From assembly GCF_003403015.1 (NCBI RefSeq), contig NZ_QURL01000001.1, positions 620,001 through 684,000 on the forward strand: 64,000 nt of DNA. Reading direction: 5' to 3'. The stretch comes from Fulvimarina endophytica (GTDB taxonomy: Bacteria; Pseudomonadota; Alphaproteobacteria; Rhizobiales; Rhizobiaceae). Of the stretch, positions 26,496-35,340 are shown piece after piece; positions within the stretch are counted from its first letter, which is position 1, and every line of letters begins with the position of its first letter. The notes beneath the pieces are model-generated. The model did no database searches. It was not told where the DNA came from and saw only the letters and a program-made list of their open reading frames with translations. Made by a program: the position numbers and the translations under genes.

Positions 26496-26660
26496 TCAGC
26501 GCGGCGTCCTGTGAAAGAGAAGGTCGTATCCCGCGAGCACAACCGTAATGGCCAGCACAACCCCGAGATCGAGCCGCGGGACATAGCGGATCAGGAACGA
26601 CAGATAGAAGCAGAGAATGGCGAAGGCGACGATCGCCAGAATCTTCTCGAGGCTCATCAT
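26496..26660 (-). CDS. 54-aa two-helix membrane peptide, last gene of the TRAP operon
   Basis: A 54-residue protein with two hydrophobic segments (about 5-25 and 32-47) and a short RYVPRLD turn between them. I recognise no family. Its ATG overlaps the amidase-like stop by 4 nt (ATGA), with GGAG just upstream, so it is translationally coupled and probably real despite its size. A second ATG directly follows and would give 53 residues. It could be an accessory to the TRAP permease, but that is only positional. Confidence 0.6.
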   Translation of the reverse strand: MMSLEKILAIVAFAILCFYLSFLIRYVPRLDLGVVLAITVVLAGYDLLFHRTPR

Positions 26661-27919
26661 TCGTCTCCGTTCAATGTCGTCGTCAGCCAGGCGGCTGTTT
26701 GGAACAGGCGGGCATCCTCGCCGCGTCTGGCGATCAGCATCACGCCCAGGGGCATGCCGTCCGGCGACTGGAGCAGCGGAAGCGTGAGGACCGGAAGCCC
26801 GAGAAAGGCTGCGAGAACCTCCGCCGGCGCCGTTGCCGGCTCTCCCTCGATCGGGCCGAGCATGGCCGCCAGCGTGCAGCGCTCGAACATCTCGTTCATC
26901 CCGGAGCGCAGGACGGGAATCCAGTCGAGCGCGCGCAGGTAATCGACGCCGCCGATCGCCTCGCCTTCCGATATCCATCGGCCGATATCGGCGGGCAGGC
27001 GGTCACCGAACCGGCGCTTGAACGGCTTCAGGCATTTGGCGCCCTCGACCCTGACGATCCGCTCACTCTGCGCCGAGGCTTCTTCGAAGAGCGCAGGTGT
27101 ATCCGTCGCGAAGGCCTTGTCACCGAGCACGGCGACGAGTTCGTCCACCGCTGCACGCGCCGTCGCGCGGCTGTCGTTCAGGAACCCGATGACCGGCGGC
27201 ATCCTCGGCGGGCTTTCGATCGCCGAGCCGAGCTTCGGGCTCGGGCGCGGTTCGCTTGCCGCATCGGCCGCGTCATAGCCGGTCAGGGCATCCGTCAGAT
27301 AGGCGAGCCCGGAGAGTTCGCGCGCGAGGAGAGTGACGTTGTCGAGGCTCGGCGATATGTCGAGCACCCCGCTCTTCGGCACGAGGCCGACGCTCGGACG
27401 ATAGGCGACGGCTCCCGCCTTCGATGCCGCCCGGAGCACCTCGCCTCTGGCATCGATCGAGAGCCCGAGCGGGAACGCTCCGGCACCGACAATCTCGGGC
27501 GCGGCGTCCTCGCCCTCCCCGATCCGAAGTGTCGGGATCGCCGATTTGGCGAAGAGCTGGGCGCCATCGGCGCGCAGGCGGGCAACCGCCGTCGCGTCAC
27601 GCTCGCTGAGTGCGCCCTCGAGCGCTTCGAGACCGCGCGACATGGGAACGCGCGCCATGTCGAAGCTGTCGTCCACGAGGACGGGCACCCCGTGCAGGGC
27701 GCCGAGCGGGCGGCCCTGCTTGCGGTAGTTGTCGCGGCTGAGCGCCACCCGTCGCGCGAAGTCCTCGTCCATCCAGGCAAGGCCCGGGCGATCCGACCGA
27801 TAGGGCCGAACCCGGGAGATCACCTCCTCGCAGATCTCGGACGCTCTCAGGCTGCCTGCCGCAAGCCGCTCCCTTCGAATGAGGAAGGGCAGATCCAGAT
27901 TGCCGGTCACCGTCACCAT
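26657..27919 (-). CDS. Amidase-signature-like protein lacking the catalytic Ser-Ser-Lys triad
   Basis: A 420-residue protein with the overall amidase-signature layout, including PLGALHGVPVLVDD and a C-terminal GLPVLTLPLLQSPDGMPLGVMLIA block. Active family members use a Lys-cisSer-Ser triad. Here the lysine position is Asp (D83), the GGSSGGS loop is absent (about 140-150), and the nucleophile position in the DTGGS motif reads DARGE (E160). GatA in this window keeps all of them, which makes the loss clear. It sits 15 nt after dctM, in a TRAP operon. It may be a non-catalytic binding protein. The family is fairly sure; an amidase activity is doubtful. Confidence 0.8.
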   Translation of the reverse strand: MVTVTGNLDLPFLIRRERLAAGSLRASEICEEVISRVRPYRSDRPGLAWMDEDFARRVALSRDNYRKQGRPLGALHGVPVLVDDSFDMARVPMSRGLEALEGALSERDATAVARLRADGAQLFAKSAIPTLRIGEGEDAAPEIVGAGAFPLGLSIDARGEVLRAASKAGAVAYRPSVGLVPKSGVLDISPSLDNVTLLARELSGLAYLTDALTGYDAADAASEPRPSPKLGSAIESPPRMPPVIGFLNDSRATARAAVDELVAVLGDKAFATDTPALFEEASAQSERIVRVEGAKCLKPFKRRFGDRLPADIGRWISEGEAIGGVDYLRALDWIPVLRSGMNEMFERCTLAAMLGPIEGEPATAPAEVLAAFLGLPVLTLPLLQSPDGMPLGVMLIARRGEDARLFQTAAWLTTTLNGDE

Positions 27920-27934
27920 CGCTGCGTTCTGTCC

Positions 27935-29353
27935 TCAGCGTCCGTAGAAGTATTCGGGCAGGAAGAAGACCGATTGCGGGACGACATAGACCACGATCAT
28001 GGCAATGAAGACCATTGCGAGGAACGGGAGGATGCCCTTGAAGATATCGGTCAGCTTCACCGAGGGAGGCGCGATGCCCTTCAGATAGTAGGCCGACATC
28101 GCCATGGGCGGGGTGAGGAAGGAGGTCTGGAGGTTGAGGGCGACGAGGACACCGAAGAACAACGGATCGATGTCGAAGATCGCGAGAAGCGGCAGGAAGA
28201 TCGGCACGAAGATGATGATAATCTCCGACCATTCGAGCGGCCAGCCGAGCAGGAAGATGATCAGCTGGGCGAGGATCAGGAACTGCAGCGGCGTGATGTC
28301 GAGGCTCTGGACGAACTCGGAGATGATGTGTTCGCCGCCGAGATAGGAGAACACGGCCGAGAAGGTGTAGGAGCCGACGAAGAGCCAGCAGACCATCGCC
28401 GTCGTGCGGACGGTCAGATAGACCGACTCCCTCAGGCGCTGGAAGGTCAGGGCGCGATAGGCGACGGCGAGAAGCAGGCCGCCGAGCGCACCGATCGCGG
28501 CCGCTTCCGTCGGCGTCGCGTAGCCGCCGAGGATCGAACCGAGCACCGCCAGAATGAGGAAGGCGAGCGGCAGGAAGGACGTGACGATCATCCAAAGGAG
28601 CTTGCCCATGGGCACGTCCGGCACCTCCTCCTTGGTCGGACGCGGGGCGACCGAAGGCTGAAGGATGGAGCGCGTGACCACATAGACGATGTAGAGGGCG
28701 ACCAGGATGAGACCGGGGATCATCGCTCCCGCATAGAGCTGCACGATCGAGACACCCGAGGCCGCCGCATAGACGATCAGCATGATCGAGGGCGGGATCA
28801 GGATGCCGAGCGTTCCGCCAGCGCAGATGATGCCGGCTGCGAAGGAGGGATCGTAACGGGCCTTCAGCATCGCCGGCAGCGCGAGGAGGCCCATCAGCGT
28901 CACGACGGCGCCGACGATACCGGTCGCCGTCGCGAAGAGCGCGCAGGTCACGAGCGCCGCGACGCCCATGGATCCAGGAATGTTCTTCGAGGCGATGTTG
29001 AGGGTGGAGAAGAGACGATCGACGATGTTCGCACGTTCGACGACGTAGCCCATGAAGAGGAACAGGGGCACTGCTGTCAGCACCTCGTTCGCCATCACGG
29101 TATAGGTCTGGTTCACGAACAGATCGAAGATCCGGTTGTTCATGAAGCCTTCGAACCAGAGCGACCAGCTATCCCAGCTGGAGGCGGTCTCGTCGAGACG
29201 CTCGAAGGCGCGCCACATGCGCGAGCCGTCGAAATAGGCGTAGTAGCCGAAGCCGATGCCCATGGCCATGAGTGTGAAGGCGATCGGGAAGCCGAGAAAC
29301 ACCAGGACGATGAACAGGGCCAGCATCGTCAGGGCAAGCTGCGGGTCGGTCAT
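27935..29353 (-). CDS. dctM: TRAP transporter large permease subunit DctM
   Basis: A 472-residue protein with about 12 membrane segments that forms the ion-coupled path of a TRAP transporter. Family blocks include GFPIAFTLMAMGIGFGYY near the N-terminus, FATATGIVGAVVTLMGLLALPAML, CAGGTLGILIPPSIMLIVYA, GGYATPTEAAAIGALGG and TPPMAMSAYYLKGI. The ATG at 29353 overlaps the dctQ stop (ATGA). Upstream in-frame sequence overlaps dctQ and is not used. Confidence 0.93.
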   Translation of the reverse strand: MTDPQLALTMLALFIVLVFLGFPIAFTLMAMGIGFGYYAYFDGSRMWRAFERLDETASSWDSWSLWFEGFMNNRIFDLFVNQTYTVMANEVLTAVPLFLFMGYVVERANIVDRLFSTLNIASKNIPGSMGVAALVTCALFATATGIVGAVVTLMGLLALPAMLKARYDPSFAAGIICAGGTLGILIPPSIMLIVYAAASGVSIVQLYAGAMIPGLILVALYIVYVVTRSILQPSVAPRPTKEEVPDVPMGKLLWMIVTSFLPLAFLILAVLGSILGGYATPTEAAAIGALGGLLLAVAYRALTFQRLRESVYLTVRTTAMVCWLFVGSYTFSAVFSYLGGEHIISEFVQSLDITPLQFLILAQLIIFLLGWPLEWSEIIIIFVPIFLPLLAIFDIDPLFFGVLVALNLQTSFLTPPMAMSAYYLKGIAPPSVKLTDIFKGILPFLAMVFIAMIVVYVVPQSVFFLPEYFYGR

Positions 29354-29934
29354 GGATGCGAATCGCCTTCGACTTTCGATGCCTCGTTGAGAATGGCATC
29401 CTCGGTTTCCTGAACGTCCTCTTCCGGCCGGGTCCAGTATCCGTCGCGGATGCACTGGATCGCGCGGCACATCTCCGCGAGCCCCTGAACGAAGAGGAGA
29501 ATGCCTGCGGCGATAAGAACCGCCTTGAACTGGAAGATCGGGATGCCGGCGGGGCTGTTGACGCTGACTTCGCCGTATCGCCAGGATCGCTCGGAATATT
29601 TCCAACCGGCGAAGATGAGCGCCGTGACGCCGGGGAAGAAGAAGAAGATGTAGAGGACGAAGTCGACCGCGGCCTGGGTGCGCTCGCTCCAGAGGCGATA
29701 GAGAAAGTCGCCGCGCACATGGCCGGATCGCGAGAGCGTGTAGGCACCGCCCATCATGAACAGCGTACCGTACATGATGTAGGAAATGTCGTAGGCCCAC
29801 GGCGTCGGCGCGTTGAGCAGGTAGCGCACGACCACCTCGTAGCTCGTTCCGAACGTCATCAGGATGATGAGCCAAGCGAACGCCTTGCCGAAGGCGGCGG
29901 AGAGCGCATCGGCAAATCGAATGAATGCCAGCAT
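29350..29934 (-). CDS. dctQ: TRAP transporter small permease subunit DctQ
   Basis: A 194-residue protein with four hydrophobic segments, the usual small TRAP subunit that associates with DctM. The pattern SYEVVVRYLLNAPTPWAYDISYIMYG and the GGAYTLSRSGHVRGDFLY block fit DctQ. The ATG at 29934 (MLAFIRF) gives the expected N-terminus; the RBS is weak (GGAAC). The C-terminus is acidic and hydrophilic. It is separated from dctP by 322 nt containing a hairpin. Confidence 0.9.
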   Translation of the reverse strand: MLAFIRFADALSAAFGKAFAWLIILMTFGTSYEVVVRYLLNAPTPWAYDISYIMYGTLFMMGGAYTLSRSGHVRGDFLYRLWSERTQAAVDFVLYIFFFFPGVTALIFAGWKYSERSWRYGEVSVNSPAGIPIFQFKAVLIAAGILLFVQGLAEMCRAIQCIRDGYWTRPEEDVQETEDAILNEASKVEGDSHP

Positions 29935-30256
29935 GGGGAACGTTCCGTTGGAGACAGGGTCCGGACGAGGAAGCAGGCAGGTCCGCCTGCCCTTCCGGGC
30001 TCGGGATCGAGGCATCGCGCAGAACAAGGATCCGGCACGCGATGCCTCAGCTTCTTGGAATGGGTGCCTGCGGACCAGCGAATGGAAACCGGCGATACAG
30101 CGATGCCATTGAGACCTGCGCCAGGCTCGAAAGACAGCGACGTCTCATCCTGCAGGAACTTGCCGCCGGCGCCGCGAGACCTTTCCCATCAGGCTCCGCC
30201 GGGCTTAAGGGCCCGGCGACGCACTTTCGACGAGAGGAGCCATGCCTCGGCCGTCA
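29935..30256. other. Intercistronic region between dctP and dctQ (322 bp)
   Basis: There is no convincing gene. It holds the hairpin at 30197-30218. The long spacer between binding protein and permease fits higher expression of dctP than dctQM. Confidence 0.5.
30197..30218 (-). terminator. Intercistronic hairpin between dctP and dctQ
   Basis: A perfect 8-bp GC stem (CGCCGGGC with GCCCGGCG) with a 6-nt loop, about 40 nt after the dctP stop on the minus strand. No T-run follows, so partial attenuation or protection of the dctP mRNA is more likely than complete termination. Confidence 0.58.
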
Positions 30257-31399
30257 TCAGCCCTGCTGGGGCAGCTTTCCGGGGAAGAAGAACTCGTAGG
30301 CCTGCCGGTAGCTCGGCGTGTTGACGAGCTCGTAATAGGTGACGCGTTCCACGAACTGCCGCTGGCTGTCCAGGATCTCCTTCATGAAGGCATCCTTTTC
30401 CAGCTCCACGATCATCTCCTTCCAGGCCTCCAGCTGGGCCTGCAGGATGTCGGACGGCGTCTCGCGGATGTTCACGCCATCCTCGTCACGCAGCTTGGCG
30501 AGATCGGCGGAGTAGTTGTCGAGGGCGTAGTTGGTGTTCTTCGTCGAGGCAGCCTCGACCGAATATTCCACGATCGCCCGCAGGTCGTCGTCGAGATCCT
30601 CCAGGAAGTCCTGGTTGAACAGGAATTCGAAGGCCTCGGACGCCTGGTGATAGGAGCCGAGATAGTAGTTCAGCGCCACGTCCTGCGCGCCGAAGCGACG
30701 GTCGGAGGACGGGTTGTTGAACTCGAAGGCATCGATGACGCCGCGCTCCATGGCCGGGACGATTTCGCCGCCCGGAAGCTGCGTCACGCTCATTCCCATC
30801 GACTGCATCAGATCGGCCGCCAGACCGACGGTGCGGTATTTCAGGCCACTGATCTGGGAGACGTTCTCGATCGGCTTGGTGAACCATCCGAAGGGCTGGG
30901 GCGGCATCGGGAAGCCGAGAAGCCCGACGATGTTGAGCCCCATCTGATCCTGCGTGAGGCGACGATAGAATTCGCGGCCGCCGCCTTCGTAGAACCAGGC
31001 CAGCATCGTGGTCGGGTTACCGCCGAAGACCGGACCGGTTCCGAACAGGGATGCAGCCTTGTTCTTGCCGTACCAGTAGGCCGAAACCGAATGAGCGGCA
31101 TCGAGAACGCCGTCGGAGACGGCGTCGACCACCTGGAAGGCGCCGACGACGGCACCGGCCGGAAGCAGGTCGATCTTCAGTCGCCCACCGGACATCGCTT
31201 CGACGCGGTCAGCATATTGCTGCGCCATGACCTGCCAGATATCGGATGCCGGCCACGAGGTCTGCATCTTGATGGTAAGGGGTGCCTGCGCGAGCACGGC
31301 CGGCGCGGCGAGCGTCGAAGCTGCGAGCGCGGAGCCTCCGATCACGCCCTTCTTCAGGAACGAGCGCCGATCCACGGCCTTCTTTTCGATATCTGTCAT
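30257..31399 (-). CDS. dctP: TRAP transporter solute-binding protein DctP, TakP-like
   Basis: A 380-residue periplasmic binding protein. The N-terminus has a twin-arginine signal (RRSFLKK, residues 11-17), a hydrophobic core and a likely VLAQA cleavage region near residue 38. The mature part contains MQTSWPASDIWQVMAQQYADRV and, near residue 230, the block DAFEFNNPSSDRRFG, which resembles TakP-type proteins that bind 2-oxo acids such as pyruvate. The ATG at 31399 follows GGGAGGAAG. It is the first gene of the dctPQM-amidase-like-54aa operon. The 2-oxo acid ligand is a reasonable guess from this motif, not proven. Confidence 0.9.
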   Translation of the reverse strand: MTDIEKKAVDRRSFLKKGVIGGSALAASTLAAPAVLAQAPLTIKMQTSWPASDIWQVMAQQYADRVEAMSGGRLKIDLLPAGAVVGAFQVVDAVSDGVLDAAHSVSAYWYGKNKAASLFGTGPVFGGNPTTMLAWFYEGGGREFYRRLTQDQMGLNIVGLLGFPMPPQPFGWFTKPIENVSQISGLKYRTVGLAADLMQSMGMSVTQLPGGEIVPAMERGVIDAFEFNNPSSDRRFGAQDVALNYYLGSYHQASEAFEFLFNQDFLEDLDDDLRAIVEYSVEAASTKNTNYALDNYSADLAKLRDEDGVNIRETPSDILQAQLEAWKEMIVELEKDAFMKEILDSQRQFVERVTYYELVNTPSYRQAYEFFFPGKLPQQG

Positions 31400-32118
31400 T
31401 TCTTCCTCCCACTTGTTGCGACGGAGAACACGTCTCCCGAACGTGCATCGACCCGGCCCCCTTCCCGATAGCCCGACAGGCGCGAACGCCCGGGCGGGAC
31501 GCCCGGGAGTGACTGCCGTCAGGCATGGAAGCGTTTTTACCATGAGTCGACAGCGAGCCTCCCAAACCGCCGTCAAGATGAAGCCTAGGACAGGTTCCAC
31601 GACGGAGCAAGCCCGCTCGAAGGCCTCGCTCGCCGACCGATACCCCCATCTATCTCAGGTAGATGTTCGGAGCGCGGATAGGTCGTCATTGCCTCATTTC
31701 GGGGCTTTTTCGACCGAGAAGGATCGAGGATCCGAGCCGGATTCCGTTCGATCCGACGCCGGATGGCGGCGCGAATCAAAGATGAGCAGGCAAGCGCTCC
31801 GCATTCAATGCGAATGCTATGATCGAACATGGAGAGCGACTCGATCTCGACGACGACGCGAGGAAGCCGACGCTCGCTCAAGGAGGTACAGTGGTCGACC
31901 GGCAGCCCAAATCGCGCTCGCCGCATCCGGCGGACGGATCGCTTGCCGAATCGACCGAGGCGCGAAGCGGTCGAACGACGTTCCCTCCCCGCCACGTCGC
32001 TGGGCTTCGCGGGCTTGTTCGCACGGGTTTCATTCGGATGTCGTAGATCCGAGTGCCCGTTCGGCGTGGATCGAACGCCGAACGGGACATCTACGATGAC
32101 CGTCAGGTCGCAGAAGGA
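31400..32118. other. Intergenic region upstream of dctP (719 bp)
   Basis: It must hold the dctP promoter (minus strand) and contains the 56-nt hairpin at 32041-32096. Several overlapping open frames exist on both strands, but all are Arg/Ser-rich and family-less; none has a convincing RBS. I see no RNA gene that I can support. Confidence 0.5.
32041..32096 (-). terminator. Two-stage 56-nt hairpin downstream of the 78-aa gene
   Basis: The outer 8-bp arms (TCGTAGAT and ATCTACGA) and the inner 11-bp arms (CCCGTTCGGCG with its complement) are both perfect, separated by a small asymmetric bulge; the loop is 9 nt. It begins 22 nt beyond the stop of the minus-strand 78-aa gene. No T-run follows. It may be a terminator of the Rho-assisted kind or a structured 3' end. 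Confidence 0.6.
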
Positions 32119-32355
32119 TCAGTTGGACAGGCCCCGTTTGATCTCGGCGCGTTCCTCTTCGATCGTCCCGAAATTCTTCGGGCGATTGGCGCGGTTGTAC
32201 CAGTAGTTCGCATTGGTCTGATCGCCCTCGATCCGGTGGAGATGGGCATGGATCCATGCCGCCTCTCGCGAGCAGTCCGCCTGGACGATCTCGTGCGCCT
32301 TGTCCCAGTCTCCGGCTTCGATCGCCTCGATTGCCGTCGTCAGTCTCGTTTCCAT
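32119..32355 (-). CDS. Conserved-looking 78-aa protein of unknown function
   Basis: A small soluble protein with TPR-like helical character: ETRLTTAIEAIEAGDWDKAHEIVQ followed by EAAWIHAHLHRIEGDQTNANYWYNRANRP. The His/Trp-rich HAHLHRIEGD and YWYNRA core looks like a conserved rhizobial small-protein family, but I cannot name it. The ATG has an excellent RBS (GGGAGGA). It stands alone and is followed by a strong hairpin. Confidence 0.75.
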   Translation of the reverse strand: METRLTTAIEAIEAGDWDKAHEIVQADCSREAAWIHAHLHRIEGDQTNANYWYNRANRPKNFGTIEEERAEIKRGLSN

Positions 32356-32638
32356 AGCCGTTCCTCCCGTTTCGAATTCGAAGGAAGGCGGCGGAACAGA
32401 TAAGGCTTACACCCTCGATGCCGGGCAATTCGCCCCGATGCCTCGACGATTTGCAAACCGAACGGCCGCCTTCTTCAGAAAATGTCGTGGAGGCGTTCGC
32501 CAATTCAAGCGAGCGAAGACCGAAACCTGATGAAAGGGATGTGACCGGCTCTGCCGGACATCGTCTCCCGAGTGCCCAATAGCCCGGCAGTCGGAGCGCC
32601 GGGAGAGGCTTTTCTTCTGCGAACCTTCGGTTCCCGTC

Positions 32639-32953
32639 TCAGCGCTCGCCCGGCTTCAGGATCGCTTCCTCGGTCGCGATCGCATGGGCGACGAGCCTCT
32701 GCCAGAACTCGCCGAAGAGATCCGGGTCGAGGCCGCGTTCCTGCGCCCGCCTCTGCGCGTTGGCCACCACTTCCCGAACCCGCTCAGGAACGTCGGCCGG
32801 AATTCCGGCAGGCTCCTTGATGGCGGCGGCCCGGCGGATATAGCCCATGCGCTCGGCGAAGAGATCGAAGAGCTGCGCGTCGACGCGGTCGATCTCTGCG
32901 CGCAGTTCGGACATGGACCGGCAGTCTTCCGGCGTGCGTCGATCCTCGCTCAC
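32639..32953 (-). CDS. Chorismate mutase, AroQ class (monofunctional, PchB-like)
   Basis: A 104-residue all-helical protein that would convert chorismate to prephenate. The N-terminal RTPEDCRSMSELRAEIDRVD and YIRRAAAIKEP blocks fit AroQ proteins, including the arginine and lysine expected to bind the substrate. Relatives include isochorismate-pyruvate lyases, so that activity is the main alternative. I chose the GTG at 32953 because AGGAG lies 8 nt before it, overlapping the gatA stop. The gatA stop is 11 nt upstream, making this the last gene of the gatC operon. A second chorismate mutase is encoded at 55730-56560. Confidence 0.83.
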   Translation of the reverse strand: MSEDRRTPEDCRSMSELRAEIDRVDAQLFDLFAERMGYIRRAAAIKEPAGIPADVPERVREVVANAQRRAQERGLDPDLFGEFWQRLVAHAIATEEAILKPGER

Positions 32954-32964
32954 CTCGATCGCTC

Positions 32965-34446
32965 CTACCACCACCGCGCCGGGGCGAAGCTTCCGGCGGC
33001 CTTCTCGATCACCGAACCTGCGGCGAAGAGAGTCTCCTCGTCGAAGGGACGACCGATCAGTTGGAGGCCGAGAGGAAGTCCTTCGCCCGATAGCCCGGCC
33101 GGCACCGCAAGTCCGGGCAGTCCCGCCATGTTCACGGTGACCGTGAAGACGTCGTTGAGGTACATCTTGACCGGATCGGAGTTCATCTCCTGATCTCCGA
33201 TCGCGAAGGCCGCCGACGGCGTCGCCGGGGTCAGCAAGGCGTCGATGCCGTCCGCATAGACGGTTTCGAAGTCACGCTTGATCAGCGTGCGCACCTTCTG
33301 CGCCTGAAGATAGTAGGCGTCGTAATAACCGGCCGAAAGCACATAGGTGCCGATCATGATCCGGCGCTTGACCTCGCGCCCGAAACCCTCGGCCCGCGTG
33401 TTCTCGTACATCTCGGCCAGATTGCCGCCCGGCACCCGCAATCCGTACCTGACGCCGTCATATCGCGCGAGATTGGACGAGGCTTCCGCCGGGGCGACGA
33501 TGTAATAGGCCGGCAGGGCGTATTTCGTATGGGGAAGCGATACGTCGACGATTTCGGCGCCCGCATCGCGCAGCCATTCGATGCCCTGCTGCCAGAGCGT
33601 CTCGATCTCGGCGGGCATGCCGTCCATCCGGTATTCCTTCGGAATGCCGATTCGCAGACCCTTGACCGAGCGCCCGACGGAGGCTTCGTAGTCCGGAACC
33701 TCCCGGTCGACCGAGGTGGTGTCCCTCGCATCGGTGGAAGCCATCGATTTCAAGAGGATCGCACAGTCTCGCACATCACGGGCGATCGGTCCGGCCTGAT
33801 CGAGGGAGGAGGCGAATGCCGCGATACCCCAGCGCGAGCAGCGCCCATATGTGGGCTTGATTCCGACCGTGCCCGTCAGGGCGGCCGGCTGGCGGATGGA
33901 GCCGCCGGTATCGGTCGCCGTCGCCCCGGCGCAGAGGCGCGCTGCAACGGCCGCAGCCGACCCGCCGGAAGAACCACCGGGAACCCGGTCCTCGTGCGAT
34001 CCCGTCGCGCGCCAGGGGCTCTTCACGGGTCCGTAATGGGAGGTCTCGTTCGACGAGCCCATGGCGAACTCGTCCATGTTCAGCTTGCCGAGCATCACGG
34101 CGCCATCGGCCCAGAGATTGGCCGTGACGGCGGATTCGTAGCGCGGCTTGAAGCCGTCGAGGATGTGGCTGGCCGCCTGGGTGTGAACGCCTTCGGTCGC
34201 GAAGAGATCCTTGATGCCGAGCGGAATGCCTTCCAGTGCCCCGGCATTTCCGTCGGCGATCCTCGCATCGGACGCCTTGGCCATCTCGCGCGCCTTGTCC
34301 GGCGTCACCGCCACATAGGCGTTGAGTGACGAATTGGCGGCTTCGATCGCTCCGATATAGGCTTCGGTCAGTTCGACGGCGCTGATCTGCTTCGTCGTCA
34401 GCTTTTCGCGCGCCTGAGCGATGGTGAGGCCGGTGAGATCGGTCAT
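32965..34446 (-). CDS. gatA: Asp/Glu-tRNA(Asn/Gln) amidotransferase subunit A
   Basis: A 493-residue glutaminase subunit of GatCAB, which amidates mischarged Glu-tRNA-Gln or Asp-tRNA-Asn. The amidase triad is intact: K79 in [10 protein letters not shown], the GGSSGGS loop (157-163, cis-Ser S159) and the nucleophile S183 in [11 protein letters not shown]. The start overlaps the stop of the GNAT gene (ATGA). gatB is not in the window. Length and motifs are normal. Confidence 0.96.
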   Translation of the reverse strand: MTDLTGLTIAQAREKLTTKQISAVELTEAYIGAIEAANSSLNAYVAVTPDKAREMAKASDARIADGNAGALEGIPLGIKDLFATEGVHTQAASHILDGFKPRYESAVTANLWADGAVMLGKLNMDEFAMGSSNETSHYGPVKSPWRATGSHEDRVPGGSSGGSAAAVAARLCAGATATDTGGSIRQPAALTGTVGIKPTYGRCSRWGIAAFASSLDQAGPIARDVRDCAILLKSMASTDARDTTSVDREVPDYEASVGRSVKGLRIGIPKEYRMDGMPAEIETLWQQGIEWLRDAGAEIVDVSLPHTKYALPAYYIVAPAEASSNLARYDGVRYGLRVPGGNLAEMYENTRAEGFGREVKRRIMIGTYVLSAGYYDAYYLQAQKVRTLIKRDFETVYADGIDALLTPATPSAAFAIGDQEMNSDPVKMYLNDVFTVTVNMAGLPGLAVPAGLSGEGLPLGLQLIGRPFDEETLFAAGSVIEKAAGSFAPARWW

Positions 34447-34913
34447 GCTGAAAGGGTCTTTTCGTAAAAGCGGCTGTGCGGGGATGCGGGATAATCGAGA
34501 ACCGGCCCGCACTCGCGAAAGCCGATGCGTTCGTAAAGGGTCCGGGCGGGTCCGTAATCCTCGTGGGATCCGGTTTCGAGGACGATTCGGGAGAGGCCCG
34601 TCGCTTCCGCGCGTTTCAGGATCGCGCGAAGGATACGCTGGGCAAGCCCACGCTTCCGGAACTCGGGCTCGGTGAACATGCGCTTGACCTCGCCGAGCCC
34701 GTTGCCGTGGTCCTTCAGGGTCCCCATGGCAACGGCCTCACCGCTTCGCGCACGGCACACGAACACGGTCACATCGGCGCGGGTCATTTCGTCGAAATCG
34801 AGCCCGAAGTTGTATTCAGGCGGCGCGAGCGAGGTCAGCGCATCGTCGAGCTTGATCGCGAGTTCGCGAACATCGTCGCCCAAAAAGCGCTCTGCTCGGA
34901 TGGCGTAGGGCAT
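34443..34913 (-). CDS. GNAT N-acetyltransferase inserted between gatC and gatA
   Basis: A 156-residue GNAT-fold protein. Motif A reads [24 protein letters not shown], with the following [21 protein letters not shown] block typical of small-molecule acetyltransferases. The ATG at 34913 follows GGAG by 8 nt, and the stop overlaps the gatA start by 4 nt, so it is embedded in the gat operon rather than merely adjacent. The acetyl acceptor is unknown. A GNAT gene between gatC and gatA is recurrent in some alphaproteobacteria as far as I recall, but I cannot verify this here. Confidence 0.85.
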   Translation of the reverse strand: MPYAIRAERFLGDDVRELAIKLDDALTSLAPPEYNFGLDFDEMTRADVTVFVCRARSGEAVAMGTLKDHGNGLGEVKRMFTEPEFRKRGLAQRILRAILKRAEATGLSRIVLETGSHEDYGPARTLYERIGFRECGPVLDYPASPHSRFYEKTLSA

Positions 34914-34918
34914 GGAGC

Positions 34919-35206
34919 TTACTCCACCACCTTCGGAACCAGAAAGAAGTTGTCTTCGGTCAGCGGGGCGTTGGCGACGATGTCGCTGGCGCGATCGCCC
35001 TCCGTCACGCCGTCCACGCGCTTCTTCATCTCCATGGGGGTCACCGAAGTCATCGGCTCGACCCCCGAGACGTCCACTTCGGAAAGCTGCTCGACGAAGC
35101 CGAGAATGGCGTTCAACTCGTTCTGCATGGCCGGAACGTCGTCTTCGGTAACGGCGATGCGCGCGAGCCTTGCCACGCGGCGGACGGTGTCGGCGTCGAC
35201 GGACAT
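34919..35206 (-). CDS. gatC: Asp/Glu-tRNA(Asn/Gln) amidotransferase subunit C
   Basis: A 95-residue small subunit that stabilises GatA on GatB. The sequence starts [19 protein letters not shown] and contains [27 protein letters not shown], both standard for GatC, and ends with the [11 protein letters not shown] tail. The ATG at 35206 gives the standard N-terminus. It leads the gatC-GNAT-gatA-chorismate mutase operon; the next start is 5 nt away. Confidence 0.95.
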   Translation of the reverse strand: MSVDADTVRRVARLARIAVTEDDVPAMQNELNAILGFVEQLSEVDVSGVEPMTSVTPMEMKKRVDGVTEGDRASDIVANAPLTEDNFFLVPKVVE

Positions 35207-35280
35207 GCCTTGCCTTCCCTCTGTTCGATATCGTCTCGGGTTGTCGCAGGGAGCTATACCCACGCACCGGGACAGGTGCA

Positions 35281-35314
35281 ACGGCGGTGCGGGATCGCAG
35301 ATCCGCACCGCCGT
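35281..35314. terminator. Strong hairpin between UPF0173 hydrolase and gatC
   Basis: A perfect 12-bp stem (ACGGCGGTGCGG with its complement) with a 10-nt loop lies 27 nt beyond the hydrolase stop. On the minus strand no T-run follows; a T5 lies 7 nt away on the plus strand. It most likely ends the hydrolase transcript before the gatC promoter. Confidence 0.62.
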
Positions 35315-35340
35315 CGTGCATCTTTTTGCCTGGCGGACGA

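Noticed and set aside
26657..27919. Calling the gene after dctM a functional amidase
   Set aside because: The Lys, cis-Ser and nucleophile Ser positions are all missing, so I call it amidase-like only.
31227..32099. A 290-codon plus-strand frame upstream of dctP
   Set aside because: Overlaps the start of dctP on the other strand, is Arg/Ser-rich and has no recognisable domain.
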